This document shows, piece by piece, positions 8,277-16,780 of a stretch of DNA of 64,000 nucleotides. The position numbers and the translations under genes are program-made. Numbering within the stretch: the first letter of the stretch is position 1; the number at the start of each line of letters is the position of its first letter. Location of the stretch: NCBI RefSeq assembly GCF_013394595.1, contig NZ_CP053348.1, forward strand, positions 3,064,001 to 3,128,000. Direction: 5' to 3'. The DNA is from Winogradskyella forsetii. Lineage in GTDB: Bacteria; Bacteroidota; Bacteroidia; Flavobacteriales; Flavobacteriaceae. The notes beneath the pieces are model-generated. The model searched no databases and had not been told where the DNA came from. It saw only the letters and a program-made list of their open reading frames with translations.

Positions 8277-9584
8277 ATGCTTTTAAAGGTTGTCAAAAAT
8301 ACAGTTTTATTCTCGATAATTCTTACCATATGCGCTCTTACATTTTCTTGTGGCCATCGAGTGAAGTCTGAAACTGAGAAGCTCGAAGCGCGAAGCTCGA
8401 AGCTGGAAGAGACCACTTCGAATCCGCTCAGTGACAATGTAACCCATGATAAATCCATAATTGTTGGTGCCAATAGAACGGCAGCATATCTTCCTTTATT
8501 ACAAGGAAAGAATGTTGGCGTAGTGGCCAATCAGACTTCTGTAATATTTAGAAACAACACACGAAAAGCTAGTTTCCTGAACTACAGTCACCTCATTGAT
8601 TCTTTACTTTCACTAAAAGTCAATGTCAAAAAAGTTTTCGCGCCAGAACACGGTTTTAGAGGCACGGCAGATGCTGGTGAATTGGTAAAAGATGGCAAAG
8701 ACACCAAAACGGGTCTACATATTTACTCTCTCCATGGCAAGCATAAAAAACCAACAGCGTCGCAGCTTGAAAATATAGATATTATGCTTTTTGATATTCA
8801 AGATGTGGGTGTTCGGTTTTACACTTATATCTCAACATTGCACTACGTTATGGAAGCTTGCGCCGAGCAAAATATTCCACTCCTAATTTTAGACCGACCA
8901 AATCCCAATGGCAATTATGTTGATGGTCCTGTTTTAGAAACAAAACACAGTAGCTTTTTAGGCATGCACCCTATTCCTTTAGTTCACGGCATGACTTTAG
9001 GTGAATACGCAAAAATGATTAATGGTGAGGCTTGGCTGAATAAGGGCTTAACTTGTGATATTACAATTGTAGAGATGGCGAATTATAATCACGAGTCTTT
9101 TTATAGCTTACCCATTAGACCTTCTCCAAACCTTCCGAATGACCAATCGATAATACTTTATCCAAGTTTAGGCTTATTTGAAGGCACCAACATCAATGCT
9201 GGTAGAGGTACTGAATTTCAGTTTCAGCGTTATGGTGCTCCGTTTTTAGATAAGAATTATTATGCGTTTAGTTATACGCCTGTTGCCAATTTCGGGTCTA
9301 AATATCCCAAACATGAAAATGAACTTTGCTATGGCGCTGATTTATCTAATGTGAAGGCAGAAAGACATTTCACCTTGAAATATATTAGGGATGCTTACAA
9401 CCACGCTACTGATAAAACTAAAGTATTCAACACGTCCAACTTCACAACCCATGCAGGAACGGCTGCTTTGCAGAAACAGATTGAAGCTGGATTATCCGAA
9501 ACCGAAATTAAAGCGACTTGGCAAGCTGATTTAGAAGCTTATAAAAGCATGCGAAGTAAGTATTTGATATACCAAACTAATTAA
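8277..9584 (+). CDS. namZ: Exo-beta-N-acetylmuramidase NamZ family (DUF1343) lipoprotein
   Basis: A 435-residue DUF1343 protein. The family includes NamZ, which removes terminal MurNAc from peptidoglycan fragments. The N terminus is a lipoprotein signal ending in LTFSC (Cys25), so it is probably anchored to a membrane. The catalytic-domain segments are NVGVVANQTSV, FAPEHGFRGTADAG, DIQDVGVRFYTY and GRGTEFQFQRYGAP. Residues about 31-52 form a linker made of two seven-residue units (KLEARSS, KLEETTS), encoded by seven-base DNA repeats and a palindrome-type element. The linker looks recently inserted. A role in cell-wall recycling is likely. Confidence 0.85.
   Translation: MLLKVVKNTVLFSIILTICALTFSCGHRVKSETEKLEARSSKLEETTSNPLSDNVTHDKSIIVGANRTAAYLPLLQGKNVGVVANQTSVIFRNNTRKASFLNYSHLIDSLLSLKVNVKKVFAPEHGFRGTADAGELVKDGKDTKTGLHIYSLHGKHKKPTASQLENIDIMLFDIQDVGVRFYTYISTLHYVMEACAEQNIPLLILDRPNPNGNYVDGPVLETKHSSFLGMHPIPLVHGMTLGEYAKMINGEAWLNKGLTCDITIVEMANYNHESFYSLPIRPSPNLPNDQSIILYPSLGLFEGTNINAGRGTEFQFQRYGAPFLDKNYYAFSYTPVANFGSKYPKHENELCYGADLSNVKAERHFTLKYIRDAYNHATDKTKVFNTSNFTTHAGTAALQKQIEAGLSETEIKATWQADLEAYKSMRSKYLIYQTN
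8363..8436 (+). repeat. Seven-base repeats and a REP-like piece inside namZ
   Basis: Units GAAGTCT, GAAACTG (8363-8376) and GAAGCTC, GAAGCGC, GAAGCTC, GAAGCTG, GAAGAGA (8378-8412) run in tandem. They are followed by CTTCGAATCCGCTCAGTGAC (from 8416), which resembles intergenic elements at 16590 and 18545. The whole stretch stays in frame and encodes the linker after the lipidated Cys. Confidence 0.75.
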
Positions 9585-10009
9585 TTAGCAGTAAACACAA
9601 CCTTGGTTGGTTCTACGGCACTAATAGCTTCCGGCTCTTTTTTAGGAATGTCCCTTAAAATTTTTATCACAAATACAATTTTCATTGGCGATTGTCTCGC
9701 CACAATTACATGTTTTCCTTTAGATAATTTATTCAACGGCAACTTATATGCGGTTGAATCAATTTCAAAATCAAGCTCTCGTGTGTAGTTTTTGTTTATG
9801 GTGTATAGTGAATTAATGATATTATCACTTTTAAGAATCAGTGTGTCTTTTGAGGGATTTAATAGATGAATCAATTCTTTGGCTTGAACGTTTCTGTTTT
9901 TCTCGAGTTTAGCGAAAGGTAGTTCTTGCGCTTGAAGCGTAAAACCTAATAAAAAAAGCAGAATTATGACGAGACAGATACGGATTAAATTTTTCAAAAT
10001 AGTAAACAC
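9581..10009 (-). CDS. Secreted or membrane-anchored protein of unknown function
   Basis: A 142-residue protein with a strong hydrophobic N-terminal signal (LIRICLVIILLFLLGFTLQAQ), likely cleaved after Ala-Gln-Ala-type residues, so it is probably periplasmic or surface-exposed. The mature part has alternating hydrophobic residues (KDTLILKSDNIINSLYTINK, KIVFVIKILRD) suggestive of a small beta-sandwich. No family is recognised. Its end overlaps the last 4 bases of the convergent namZ. Confidence 0.55.
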   Translation of the reverse strand: MFTILKNLIRICLVIILLFLLGFTLQAQELPFAKLEKNRNVQAKELIHLLNPSKDTLILKSDNIINSLYTINKNYTRELDFEIDSTAYKLPLNKLSKGKHVIVARQSPMKIVFVIKILRDIPKKEPEAISAVEPTKVVFTAN

Positions 10010-10160
10010 TTTAAGTTACACAAGGCGTGATTTAAAGCAACAAAATTTAATTAATCCCAAATAAACATAAGTGGTTTGAACGAAATAATTGACAAATCAT
10101 CCACAAACTACATAAATATTAGAACAAACGCTTGTTTTGTTAATAAGTCTGTTAAAAACT

Positions 10161-11057
10161 TTATTGTTTTAGAATTTCAACGAGCTTATCCGGATAATCC
10201 GTAATAATACCATCAACATTCCATGCTATCATTTGCTTCATGTCCTTTTCATCGTTAATGGTCCAAGGAATAATCTGATAACCTTTTGACTGATAGTCCT
10301 TAACCGATTCTGACGTTAACAATTTAAAATAAGGACTTATAATCTCTGGCTGATAGGACAGTTCATCAAGTTTTTGTTCAATCGTTTCATTGTCTTCCAC
10401 TAGCAAAGCCACTTTCATCTTTGGCGATTGCTTATTAATTTCTTCAAGAATGGCCAAATCAAAAGATTGAAGATTTACACGATTAAGCATACCATTCTTT
10501 TTAATTTCATCCAATACCAAGGCTACATAAGCTTTGGGTTCTGGCGTAAAAATGCGATAATAGTTAGGTTCAGATTTAATTTCAATATTAAATTTAACAT
10601 CTGAATGCTTCACTTTTACCAAATCAAAAACTTCAGATAATAACGGTTTATAAGTTTTTAATTTTTCCTGATTAGGATAGGTTGGATAAAATTTTGAACC
10701 ACAGTCAAACTGCTTAATTTCATCATAATCCATTTGGTACAAATTGTAATGTGCTTCTAATGAATCTGGAATACTTTCGCCTTTTAAATCATAGCAAATT
10801 AAAGGGTTCATAAAGGGTTCATGAGAAATCACCACCTTTTTATCTTTTGAAATCACGATATCCAACTCGAGTGTGTTCACCCCTAAATCGATGGCTTTTT
10901 CAAAAGCTGGCAAAGAATTTTCTGGAAACAAACCTCTGCATCCTCTATGACCTTGAATATCGATGCGTTCTTGCTCTGGATTGCAGCTCATACCTAAAAG
11001 AATTAAAAATGCAGCTGTACTAATTGTCAAGATCTGCCGAAAGCGTTGATTTTTCAT
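10161..11057 (-). CDS. Glycerophosphodiester phosphodiesterase (GDPD), lipoprotein
   Basis: A 298-residue GDPD-family TIM-barrel enzyme, which hydrolyses glycerophosphodiesters to glycerol 3-phosphate and an alcohol. The N terminus is a lipoprotein signal ending in ILLGMSC. The catalytic-site segments are QGHRGCRGLFPENSLPAF, NTLELDIVISKDKKVVISHE and NIEIKSE, with the expected His, Glu and Asp ligands. The C terminus has the family's GYQIIPWTINDEKDM and GIITDYPD. It overlaps the sterol desaturase gene upstream by 38 bases, suggesting tight co-expression in lipid metabolism. Confidence 0.87.
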   Translation of the reverse strand: MKNQRFRQILTISTAAFLILLGMSCNPEQERIDIQGHRGCRGLFPENSLPAFEKAIDLGVNTLELDIVISKDKKVVISHEPFMNPLICYDLKGESIPDSLEAHYNLYQMDYDEIKQFDCGSKFYPTYPNQEKLKTYKPLLSEVFDLVKVKHSDVKFNIEIKSEPNYYRIFTPEPKAYVALVLDEIKKNGMLNRVNLQSFDLAILEEINKQSPKMKVALLVEDNETIEQKLDELSYQPEIISPYFKLLTSESVKDYQSKGYQIIPWTINDEKDMKQMIAWNVDGIITDYPDKLVEILKQ

Positions 11058-11862
11058 ACTTCTGAAACGGTTGTTTTAGCAAATCCTTGATATTGCTGTT
11101 TTTTATTTCATCAGGAAATACATCGACGCCATATTTTAATTTTTCACGATCCAGATACCTATAGGTCCCAAACATACGATCCCAAATGCTAAAGATATTT
11201 CCATAATTGGAATCGGTATAAGGCAATCTAAAATGATGATGGGTTTTGTGCATATCTGGCGACACAATGACGTAACTCAATGCTTTGTCCAAACCTTTTG
11301 GCATTTTAATATTCGCATGCGTAAACTGGGTAAATATGAGTGACATGGCCTGATAAATCATAATCAAAGCAATTGGAGTCCCAACCACAAAAACACCAAG
11401 TAGTGTAAACGAAAATCGAATTAAACTTTCTATGGGATGATGCCTGTTGGCCGTGGTCGTATCAACGTTATGATCAGTATGGTGAACCAAATGCACCATC
11501 CATAACGGTTTTACTTTGTGTTCTACATAATGCGCTAAGTAAGCACCAAAAAAATCGAGCAATACTACACCTAACAAAGCGTAAAGCCAAAGTGGCATTT
11601 GAGGCAACCAATTGATAATTCCGAAATCATTAGCTTTTACCCAATCTGCAGCGCCTAAAAGTAAAAACGCCAAAGCGAAATTGATAACAACAGTAGTTAA
11701 CGTAAAAAAGAGATTTGGGATGGCATGTTGCCATTTTTTGTATGTAAACTTAAATAACGGTAAACCACCTTCCAACACCCAAAAAAACGTGAGTCCACCA
11801 ACCAAAATAAGACTTCGGTGCGACGACGGAATGGTTTCAAAATAGGTAATGATGGTTTCCAA
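11020..11862 (-). CDS. Sterol desaturase / fatty acid hydroxylase family protein
   Basis: A 280-residue integral membrane di-iron enzyme family member with about four hydrophobic segments. The histidine clusters are HYVEH, HLVHHTDHN, RHHP and HKTHHH, the eight-His arrangement of this superfamily. Members hydroxylate or desaturate lipids. The substrate is unknown; in Bacteroidota ornithine lipids, carotenoids or alkylglycerols are possibilities. The start is TTG (11862-11860), with the stop of the upstream gene 5 bases away. It overlaps the GDPD gene by 38 bases. Confidence 0.82.
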   Translation of the reverse strand: METIITYFETIPSSHRSLILVGGLTFFWVLEGGLPLFKFTYKKWQHAIPNLFFTLTTVVINFALAFLLLGAADWVKANDFGIINWLPQMPLWLYALLGVVLLDFFGAYLAHYVEHKVKPLWMVHLVHHTDHNVDTTTANRHHPIESLIRFSFTLLGVFVVGTPIALIMIYQAMSLIFTQFTHANIKMPKGLDKALSYVIVSPDMHKTHHHFRLPYTDSNYGNIFSIWDRMFGTYRYLDREKLKYGVDVFPDEIKNSNIKDLLKQPFQKYEKSTLSADLDN

Positions 11863-11867
11863 TGCGT

Positions 11868-12773
11868 TTAAGAGTTGAGATTTATAAGCATTTGCGCTTT
11901 CTTCAAATTTACTGAAGAAAGTTTAGATTTCCATGGAGCAGCATCGTTTTCATCATTTAAAATCTGATAAGCCGTATAATATAGAAATGCCGCAAAAGTC
12001 TGATTATTGGGTTCAACATTTTTGGCGTCCATTCGTCTGAGTTGCCGTAGTACTTTTTTGGGACGCTGTGTAATTAAGTTTTCTTGAATTTTTAAAAGCT
12101 CTACGCGTTGGGTTAATGTAAGCTGATCTTCTTCTGGGTTTGCTTCTATGAATCTGGTAGCTTCATCTAAATAGATATTTGATAAGTCAATGATTTTTTT
12201 TCTGATGTCTTCTTTTAAATACATTGAAAAATCGAGATATTTTGAAGCTAAATAGTAGGCGGAATAAAAATCTTTCTTTATTTGGTAGCCCTTTAATTCA
12301 TGTTCTATAAACTCTGTATTTAAGGCATAATCGCGAATTAAAGTACTAATATTTTGGTAACTATTAAGATCACTGGAAACATTTAAAATATTACCATGAA
12401 TATCCATTATTTTTATGGAATCGTCATTAAATTTATCGATATATTTTTGGGATCTTCTGCCCTTGATTTCGGGATACCAATCGGCATAACGATTCTCATT
12501 TACTATGACAGGCACAAAATGCTTCCAAATTAATGGGCTGACGGTTTCATCTTCAAACATATTTTGAATAAACGCTGTTCTCCCATCATCCAATTCTACC
12601 AAAACCGGATATGGATAGGTGGTCGCTTCCTCCCACACCATCAAAACCATTTTATTCTGCACCTTGGCTAAGCTTTGGGCAATCTCCAAATTGGTCATCC
12701 ATGGTTGTGCATGGGACATATTAATGGTAAAAAGAATAAAAAAGGCTTTTATTAAATAGTTTTTCATACTCAT
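11868..12773 (-). CDS. Secreted protein with a thioredoxin-like N-terminal part
   Basis: A 301-residue protein with an N-terminal signal (about 22 residues, ending in SHA). The segment after it (LEIAQSLAKVQNKMVLMVWEEAT ... AFIQNMFEDETVSPLIWKHFVPVIV) resembles thioredoxin-fold DUF255-type domains but has no CxxC, so redox activity is unlikely. The C-terminal half is helical, possibly TPR-like. It is the first gene of a unit with sterol desaturase and GDPD, separated by 5 bases from the former. Function unknown. Confidence 0.6.
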   Translation of the reverse strand: MSMKNYLIKAFFILFTINMSHAQPWMTNLEIAQSLAKVQNKMVLMVWEEATTYPYPVLVELDDGRTAFIQNMFEDETVSPLIWKHFVPVIVNENRYADWYPEIKGRRSQKYIDKFNDDSIKIMDIHGNILNVSSDLNSYQNISTLIRDYALNTEFIEHELKGYQIKKDFYSAYYLASKYLDFSMYLKEDIRKKIIDLSNIYLDEATRFIEANPEEDQLTLTQRVELLKIQENLITQRPKKVLRQLRRMDAKNVEPNNQTFAAFLYYTAYQILNDENDAAPWKSKLSSVNLKKAQMLINLNS

Positions 12774-12820
12774 TTTTTTTAATCATTTTAATATCAAAAA
12801 TTATTCCGAAAAGACAATCC

Positions 12821-13315
12821 TTACAATTCTATTCTCTTTTTCATTTCTTCAACAATATTATATGCTGCTGGACAAATAGCAACATTCTTCATTGTTAAAC
12901 TGGCTATCTGCTGAAATTTTTTTCGATCCGTATGCGGAAATTCCCGACAGGCCTTTGGTCTTACCTCATAAATAGAACAATAATTATCAGCGCCTAAGAA
13001 CGTACAAGGAACAGATTGCAATACATAATCGTTTTCTTCATCTAAACGCAAATAGGTTTCAATGAATTGCTGTGCTTTCATTTTAAACGCTTTAGCAATA
13101 CGCTGAATATCCTTATCTGTAAATAATGGCCCTGTGGTTTTGCAACAATTGGCACACTCTAAACAATCGGTACGTTCAAATTCTTCCTCGTGCAATTCCT
13201 GCATCAGATAATCCAATTGCTTTGGCGGTTTCTTTTTTAGCTTCGTAAAAAAAGTTTTATTCTCCTTATGCTTATCTTTGGCAAGCTTTGGAAGGTTATT
13301 GATTTGGTCTTGCAT
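12821..13315 (-). CDS. YkgJ family cysteine cluster protein
   Basis: A 164-residue protein with the YkgJ (formerly UPF0153) zinc or iron-sulfur cluster motif. The Cys residues lie in CLECANCC near residues 45-52, then CTFLGADNYCSIYEVRPKAC, followed by REFPHTDR and a late Cys in AICPA. Bacteroidota members are common and uncharacterised; metal binding is the only safe inference. The start is the ATG at 13315. Confidence 0.85.
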   Translation of the reverse strand: MQDQINNLPKLAKDKHKENKTFFTKLKKKPPKQLDYLMQELHEEEFERTDCLECANCCKTTGPLFTDKDIQRIAKAFKMKAQQFIETYLRLDEENDYVLQSVPCTFLGADNYCSIYEVRPKACREFPHTDRKKFQQIASLTMKNVAICPAAYNIVEEMKKRIEL

Positions 13316-13604
13316 ATCGCAAATTTAAGTAAAGTTCTCGATACAATTTTGAGAAAATTAGAAATCAACAGATTGAACGGATTAAAACCAAATACGTTAT
13401 TTTTTGCCACCAATTCACTAATAAATGAACTATACTCATTAAAAATTTGTGACGAAGTATCTTATAGCAATTACAAGAATAAAAATCTAAAGATTTTTTT
13501 AGCCATATAATACAAGAAGATAAAATACGTGTATTTATGGCTTCATATTTTTAACCCCTTTGACTATCAAAATCACTCTAACTGAATTTCAATACTAATT
13601 ACAT

Positions 13605-14306
13605 ATGAAAGACCTCTTCGGAAAAGCATTATTAGATTACCACAACGGAAATTATACTGAAGACCTTATAACTTCTACCAATATTTCAGAAGAAGATATA
13701 TTACCGCTTCCCTATTTATTTAGAACCTATTCTGAAATGCCAAAACTGGAACAGAAAGCACTGCAACTCTCCCAAGGAAACGTTTTAGATGTAGGTTGTG
13801 GCGGAGGAAGTCATTCGTTGTGGTTACAAGAAAAAGGTTTAACCGTAAAAGCCATTGATGTTTCTGAAGGCGCGATTGAAGTGGCAGAAAAGCGTGGTAT
13901 TTTAAATGCTGAATTAAAACCACTTCTGGAGGAAACCGAAACTTTTGACACCATTTTATTGTTAATGAACGGTACGGGAATTTTTAAAGAATTATCCCAA
14001 GTTTCTAACTATTTGAAGCATTTAAAATCTTTATTGAATGCTGATGGTCAAATCTTAATTGACTCTTCTGATATTTCTTATATGTATGAAGATGAGGATG
14101 GCGGCATGTGGTTAGACCTCAACCAAGGTTATCCTGGCGAATTGGATTATTTTCTGTCTTACAGAGGCGAAAAAGAAGCGCCAATGAAATGGTTGTATCT
14201 CGATTTTGAAACGTTAAAAACAGCGTGTTTAACAGTTGGATTAAAATGTGAGAAGGTTATGGATGGTTTGCATTTTGACTATTTGGCGCAAATTAAATTA
14301 ATTTAA
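13605..14306 (+). CDS. Class I SAM-dependent methyltransferase
   Basis: A 233-residue protein with a Rossmann-type SAM-binding motif VLDVGCGGGSHSLWL near residue 60, motif II AIDVSEGAIEVA, and the DTILLLMNGTGIF strand. The N terminus has a short cap region (LLDYHNGNYTEDLITSTN) found in related flavobacterial enzymes. The methyl acceptor cannot be predicted. It stands alone on the + strand; the last 4 bases overlap a convergent gene. Confidence 0.82.
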   Translation: MKDLFGKALLDYHNGNYTEDLITSTNISEEDILPLPYLFRTYSEMPKLEQKALQLSQGNVLDVGCGGGSHSLWLQEKGLTVKAIDVSEGAIEVAEKRGILNAELKPLLEETETFDTILLLMNGTGIFKELSQVSNYLKHLKSLLNADGQILIDSSDISYMYEDEDGGMWLDLNQGYPGELDYFLSYRGEKEAPMKWLYLDFETLKTACLTVGLKCEKVMDGLHFDYLAQIKLI

Positions 14307-14911
14307 TTACAACTAGAATTATAAAATTCAGCGATTTTTTCTGCATCCTTTCGTCTAAAAACATTTTTTTCAATTTTTGCACATAACGCAGGACAATCAC
14401 CAAAATATTCTTGAGCAGATTTTTTAAATGATTTGAGATTATCGAATGTATTTACCATACCTCCTTCTTTTAGGAATAATGTTTGCCGTTTGGCCATAGT
14501 TGTGCGTCCGTCTACATAGGATCGTTTTAGAAGCTTCACTTTACCGTCAATCACCAATTCTGCATAACCAAACTTAGTTTTCTTTTTATTTTTTGCAATA
14601 GACAAAAACGTAACCTTACGCGTTCTTTTTACATTCTTTCCTTTTATCCTCCCAGTGTATGGAAGATCAAAATTGATACTATCTACATTCTTGGCAGCAA
14701 TCTTTTTACTCGGTTTGTTGCGTTCCGTCTTATATCTCATTTTTTCGTTAGAGAACAAAGGTCCATCAACAAAATAATAAAAACGGACTAGTCCTTCTAA
14801 GGTTGTACCATCCTTTAAATATATTTTTCCTGTTCCCCATTCTTCATATTGCGCATTTCCAACAAATGAAAGCATCAATAATAGTATGAGTATAATTGAC
14901 TTATTTTTCAT
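14303..14911 (-). CDS. Secreted hypothetical protein
   Basis: A 202-residue protein with a signal peptide (ILILLLMLSFVGNAQ). The mature part is basic and beta-rich, with repeated Lys-rich strands (KGKNVKRTRKVTF, KNKKKTKFGYAEL) and four Cys residues near the C terminus. Such flavobacterial exported proteins often begin after the signal with a GxIYLKDGTxxxG strand, as here. No function is recognised. It is transcribed in the same direction as the amidohydrolase, 12 bases downstream of it. Confidence 0.6.
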   Translation of the reverse strand: MKNKSIILILLLMLSFVGNAQYEEWGTGKIYLKDGTTLEGLVRFYYFVDGPLFSNEKMRYKTERNKPSKKIAAKNVDSINFDLPYTGRIKGKNVKRTRKVTFLSIAKNKKKTKFGYAELVIDGKVKLLKRSYVDGRTTMAKRQTLFLKEGGMVNTFDNLKSFKKSAQEYFGDCPALCAKIEKNVFRRKDAEKIAEFYNSSCN

Positions 14912-14923
14912 GTTTAATTAAAA

Positions 14924-16543
14924 TTAATTCACTTTTTCCCCTCCAACAACAGTTCTCAAAACCTTAATCTTAGGAATCTCGTTTGCCTCAACCGTCATAA
15001 TATCTTTATCCAAAATGATAAAATCAGCAAATTTTCCAACTTCAATGCTTCCTTTTTCATCTTCTTCAAAATTTGAATAGGCTGCCCAAATGGTCATACC
15101 TTTTAAAGCTTCTTCCCTAGATAATGCATTTTCCATCAGAAAACCACCTTCAGGATATTGCTCTAAATCTTGCCTTGCCACAGCAGCATAAAATGTTAAA
15201 AATGGACTCACGCGCTCCACAGGAAAATCGGTTCCCAATGCTATTTTTCCGTAGGCTTCCAATAATTGCTTAAAGGCATAGGCGCCTTTTATACGTTCTG
15301 CTCCCACGCGGTCTTCGGCCCAATACATATCGCTTGTGGCATGTGTTGGTTGAATGGAGGGCATTACATTTTTATACAACTCAAAATCCTCTGGCGATAC
15401 AATCTGTGCATGTTCTACACGCCAGCGTCTATCATTTTTTCCTTTAAGGACTTTGTTGTAGATATCCAATACGACGTGATTAGCAGAATCTCCAATGGCA
15501 TGTGTATTCATTTGAAATTCTGAATCGGCAATGCGCTCTGCTGATTTTTTAAGGGTTTCCAAATCGGTAACCAGTAATCCTAAATGACCCGGTTTATCAG
15601 AATAAGGTTCTCTAAGCATGGCGCCTCTTGAGCCTAAAGCTCCATCTGCATAAAATTTAAACGAACGCACATTGAGTCGGTCAGTTTTAGTAATGCCTTT
15701 TTCTAAAAAAAAATCCAGATTGTCTTTAGTATGCGAAACCATCGCATAGATACGCATTTTTAATTTGCCTGATTCTTGAAGGTTTTCTATAGTTTCGATG
15801 GCTTCTCTGCTCAATCCTGCATCATCGACCGTTGTTAACCCTAAATCGAAGCAAATTTTCTGGGCCTCAAGCAATGCTTCCGCTTGGTCAATTTTTGTTG
15901 GTTTTGGCCAATGTTTCATAACTAGACTTTTGGCATTATCGATTAGAATTCCTGTCAGCTTTCCGTTTTCAACAACAACTTCTCCGCCTTCAATTTTACT
16001 ATTCTTAGTTACTTTACCTAAATCCAAGGCGGCTTGATTGGCTAGTAAAGCATGCCCATCGATGCGTATTAAAGCAATGGGTGTTTTAGGATATAATTTA
16101 TCTAATAATGCTTTGTTCGGAAATTGTTTGTCTTCCCAGTCATTTTGGTCCCAACCTCTACCTAAAATATATTGGTTGTTATTTTCATTTTGAAAATCCA
16201 GCACACGTTTCATTAGCTCTTCAAAACTTTTTGTTCCAACTAAATCGACAGCTTGCTGATTAAAACCTAAACCTAAAAAGTGGCAATGGGCATCAATAAA
16301 ACCTGGTAAAAGTGTTTTTCCGTTGGCGTTGATGGTATCAATAGCTTTATAATTGTCATCGATTTCAGACGTTGTACCTACAGCAATTATTTTTCCGTCT
16401 TTTACTGCGAATGCTTCTGCTTTATTGAAATTATTATCTACGGTGTATATGTTGGCATTTGTGACAATTAAATCTGCTTCTTGCTTATCTTTCTGACAAG
16501 CAAAAATTGTCAGTAACAATAGGATTGAGAGTAGTTTTTTCAT
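14924..16543 (-). CDS. Amidohydrolase family lipoprotein (YtcJ-like)
   Basis: A protein of 539 residues from the ATG at 16543; the upstream ATG at 16567 would place eight extra residues before the signal. The lipoprotein signal ends in LLTIFAC. The metal-binding amidohydrolase motif is GFIDAHCHFLGLG. Later ligands are in VSHTKDNLD, MNTHAIGDSANH and GTDFPVERV, as in Amidohydro_3 (YtcJ) proteins. These zinc-type hydrolases cleave C-N bonds in varied substrates; this one is unassigned. Surface or periplasmic location is predicted. Confidence 0.85.
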   Translation of the reverse strand: MKKLLSILLLLTIFACQKDKQEADLIVTNANIYTVDNNFNKAEAFAVKDGKIIAVGTTSEIDDNYKAIDTINANGKTLLPGFIDAHCHFLGLGFNQQAVDLVGTKSFEELMKRVLDFQNENNNQYILGRGWDQNDWEDKQFPNKALLDKLYPKTPIALIRIDGHALLANQAALDLGKVTKNSKIEGGEVVVENGKLTGILIDNAKSLVMKHWPKPTKIDQAEALLEAQKICFDLGLTTVDDAGLSREAIETIENLQESGKLKMRIYAMVSHTKDNLDFFLEKGITKTDRLNVRSFKFYADGALGSRGAMLREPYSDKPGHLGLLVTDLETLKKSAERIADSEFQMNTHAIGDSANHVVLDIYNKVLKGKNDRRWRVEHAQIVSPEDFELYKNVMPSIQPTHATSDMYWAEDRVGAERIKGAYAFKQLLEAYGKIALGTDFPVERVSPFLTFYAAVARQDLEQYPEGGFLMENALSREEALKGMTIWAAYSNFEEDEKGSIEVGKFADFIILDKDIMTVEANEIPKIKVLRTVVGGEKVN

Positions 16544-16582
16544 TTTGGTTGGTGGTTTAGTGGACATTCAAATTTTTGATAG

Positions 16583-16625
16583 GACTTCGATGCTTCGACT
16601 GCGCTCGGCAAAGGCAAGCTCAACC
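16583..16625. repeat. REP-like intergenic element
   Basis: The segment contains CTTCGACTGCGCTCGGCAAA and then AGCTCAACCTGACA, a type of sequence found repeatedly between genes in Flavobacteriaceae. Related copies are at 18540-18560 and inside namZ. Confidence 0.55.
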
Positions 16626-16637
16626 TGACAGCAAGTT

Positions 16638-16675
16638 GTAAAAATAAGAAAAGCGTTCGGAATCGGAACGCTTAA
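16638..16675 (-). terminator. Rho-independent terminator for the barrel-protein unit
   Basis: The perfect 8-bp stem AAGCGTTC (16651-16658) / GAACGCTT (16666-16673) is followed on the minus strand by TTCTTATTTTT. It ends transcription coming from the gene at 16781-18499. Confidence 0.7.
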
Positions 16676-16684
16676 TTATATTAT

Positions 16685-16746
16685 GTCATTAGGAGAAACG
16701 AAATCATCTGTTTAATTGAAGAGATTGCTTCGTTTCTCGCAATGAC
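16685..16746. repeat. Imperfect palindrome of the CATTGCGAG...GAAGCAATC type
   Basis: GTCATTAGGAGAAACGAAAT (from 16685) is mirrored by AGATTGCTTCGTTTCTCGCA and TGAC (16722-16746). This is a widespread bacterial intergenic palindrome. It sits between the terminator and the stop of the barrel gene, so it is likely transcribed in the 3' untranslated region. Confidence 0.6.
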
Positions 16747-16780
16747 AGATGGCCCATTAGATTGCCACTTTCGTGGGAAT

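Noticed and set aside
8270..8530. Minus-strand open frame opposite the namZ start
   Set aside because: It lies wholly over a well-supported lipoprotein gene and its protein has no features of its own.
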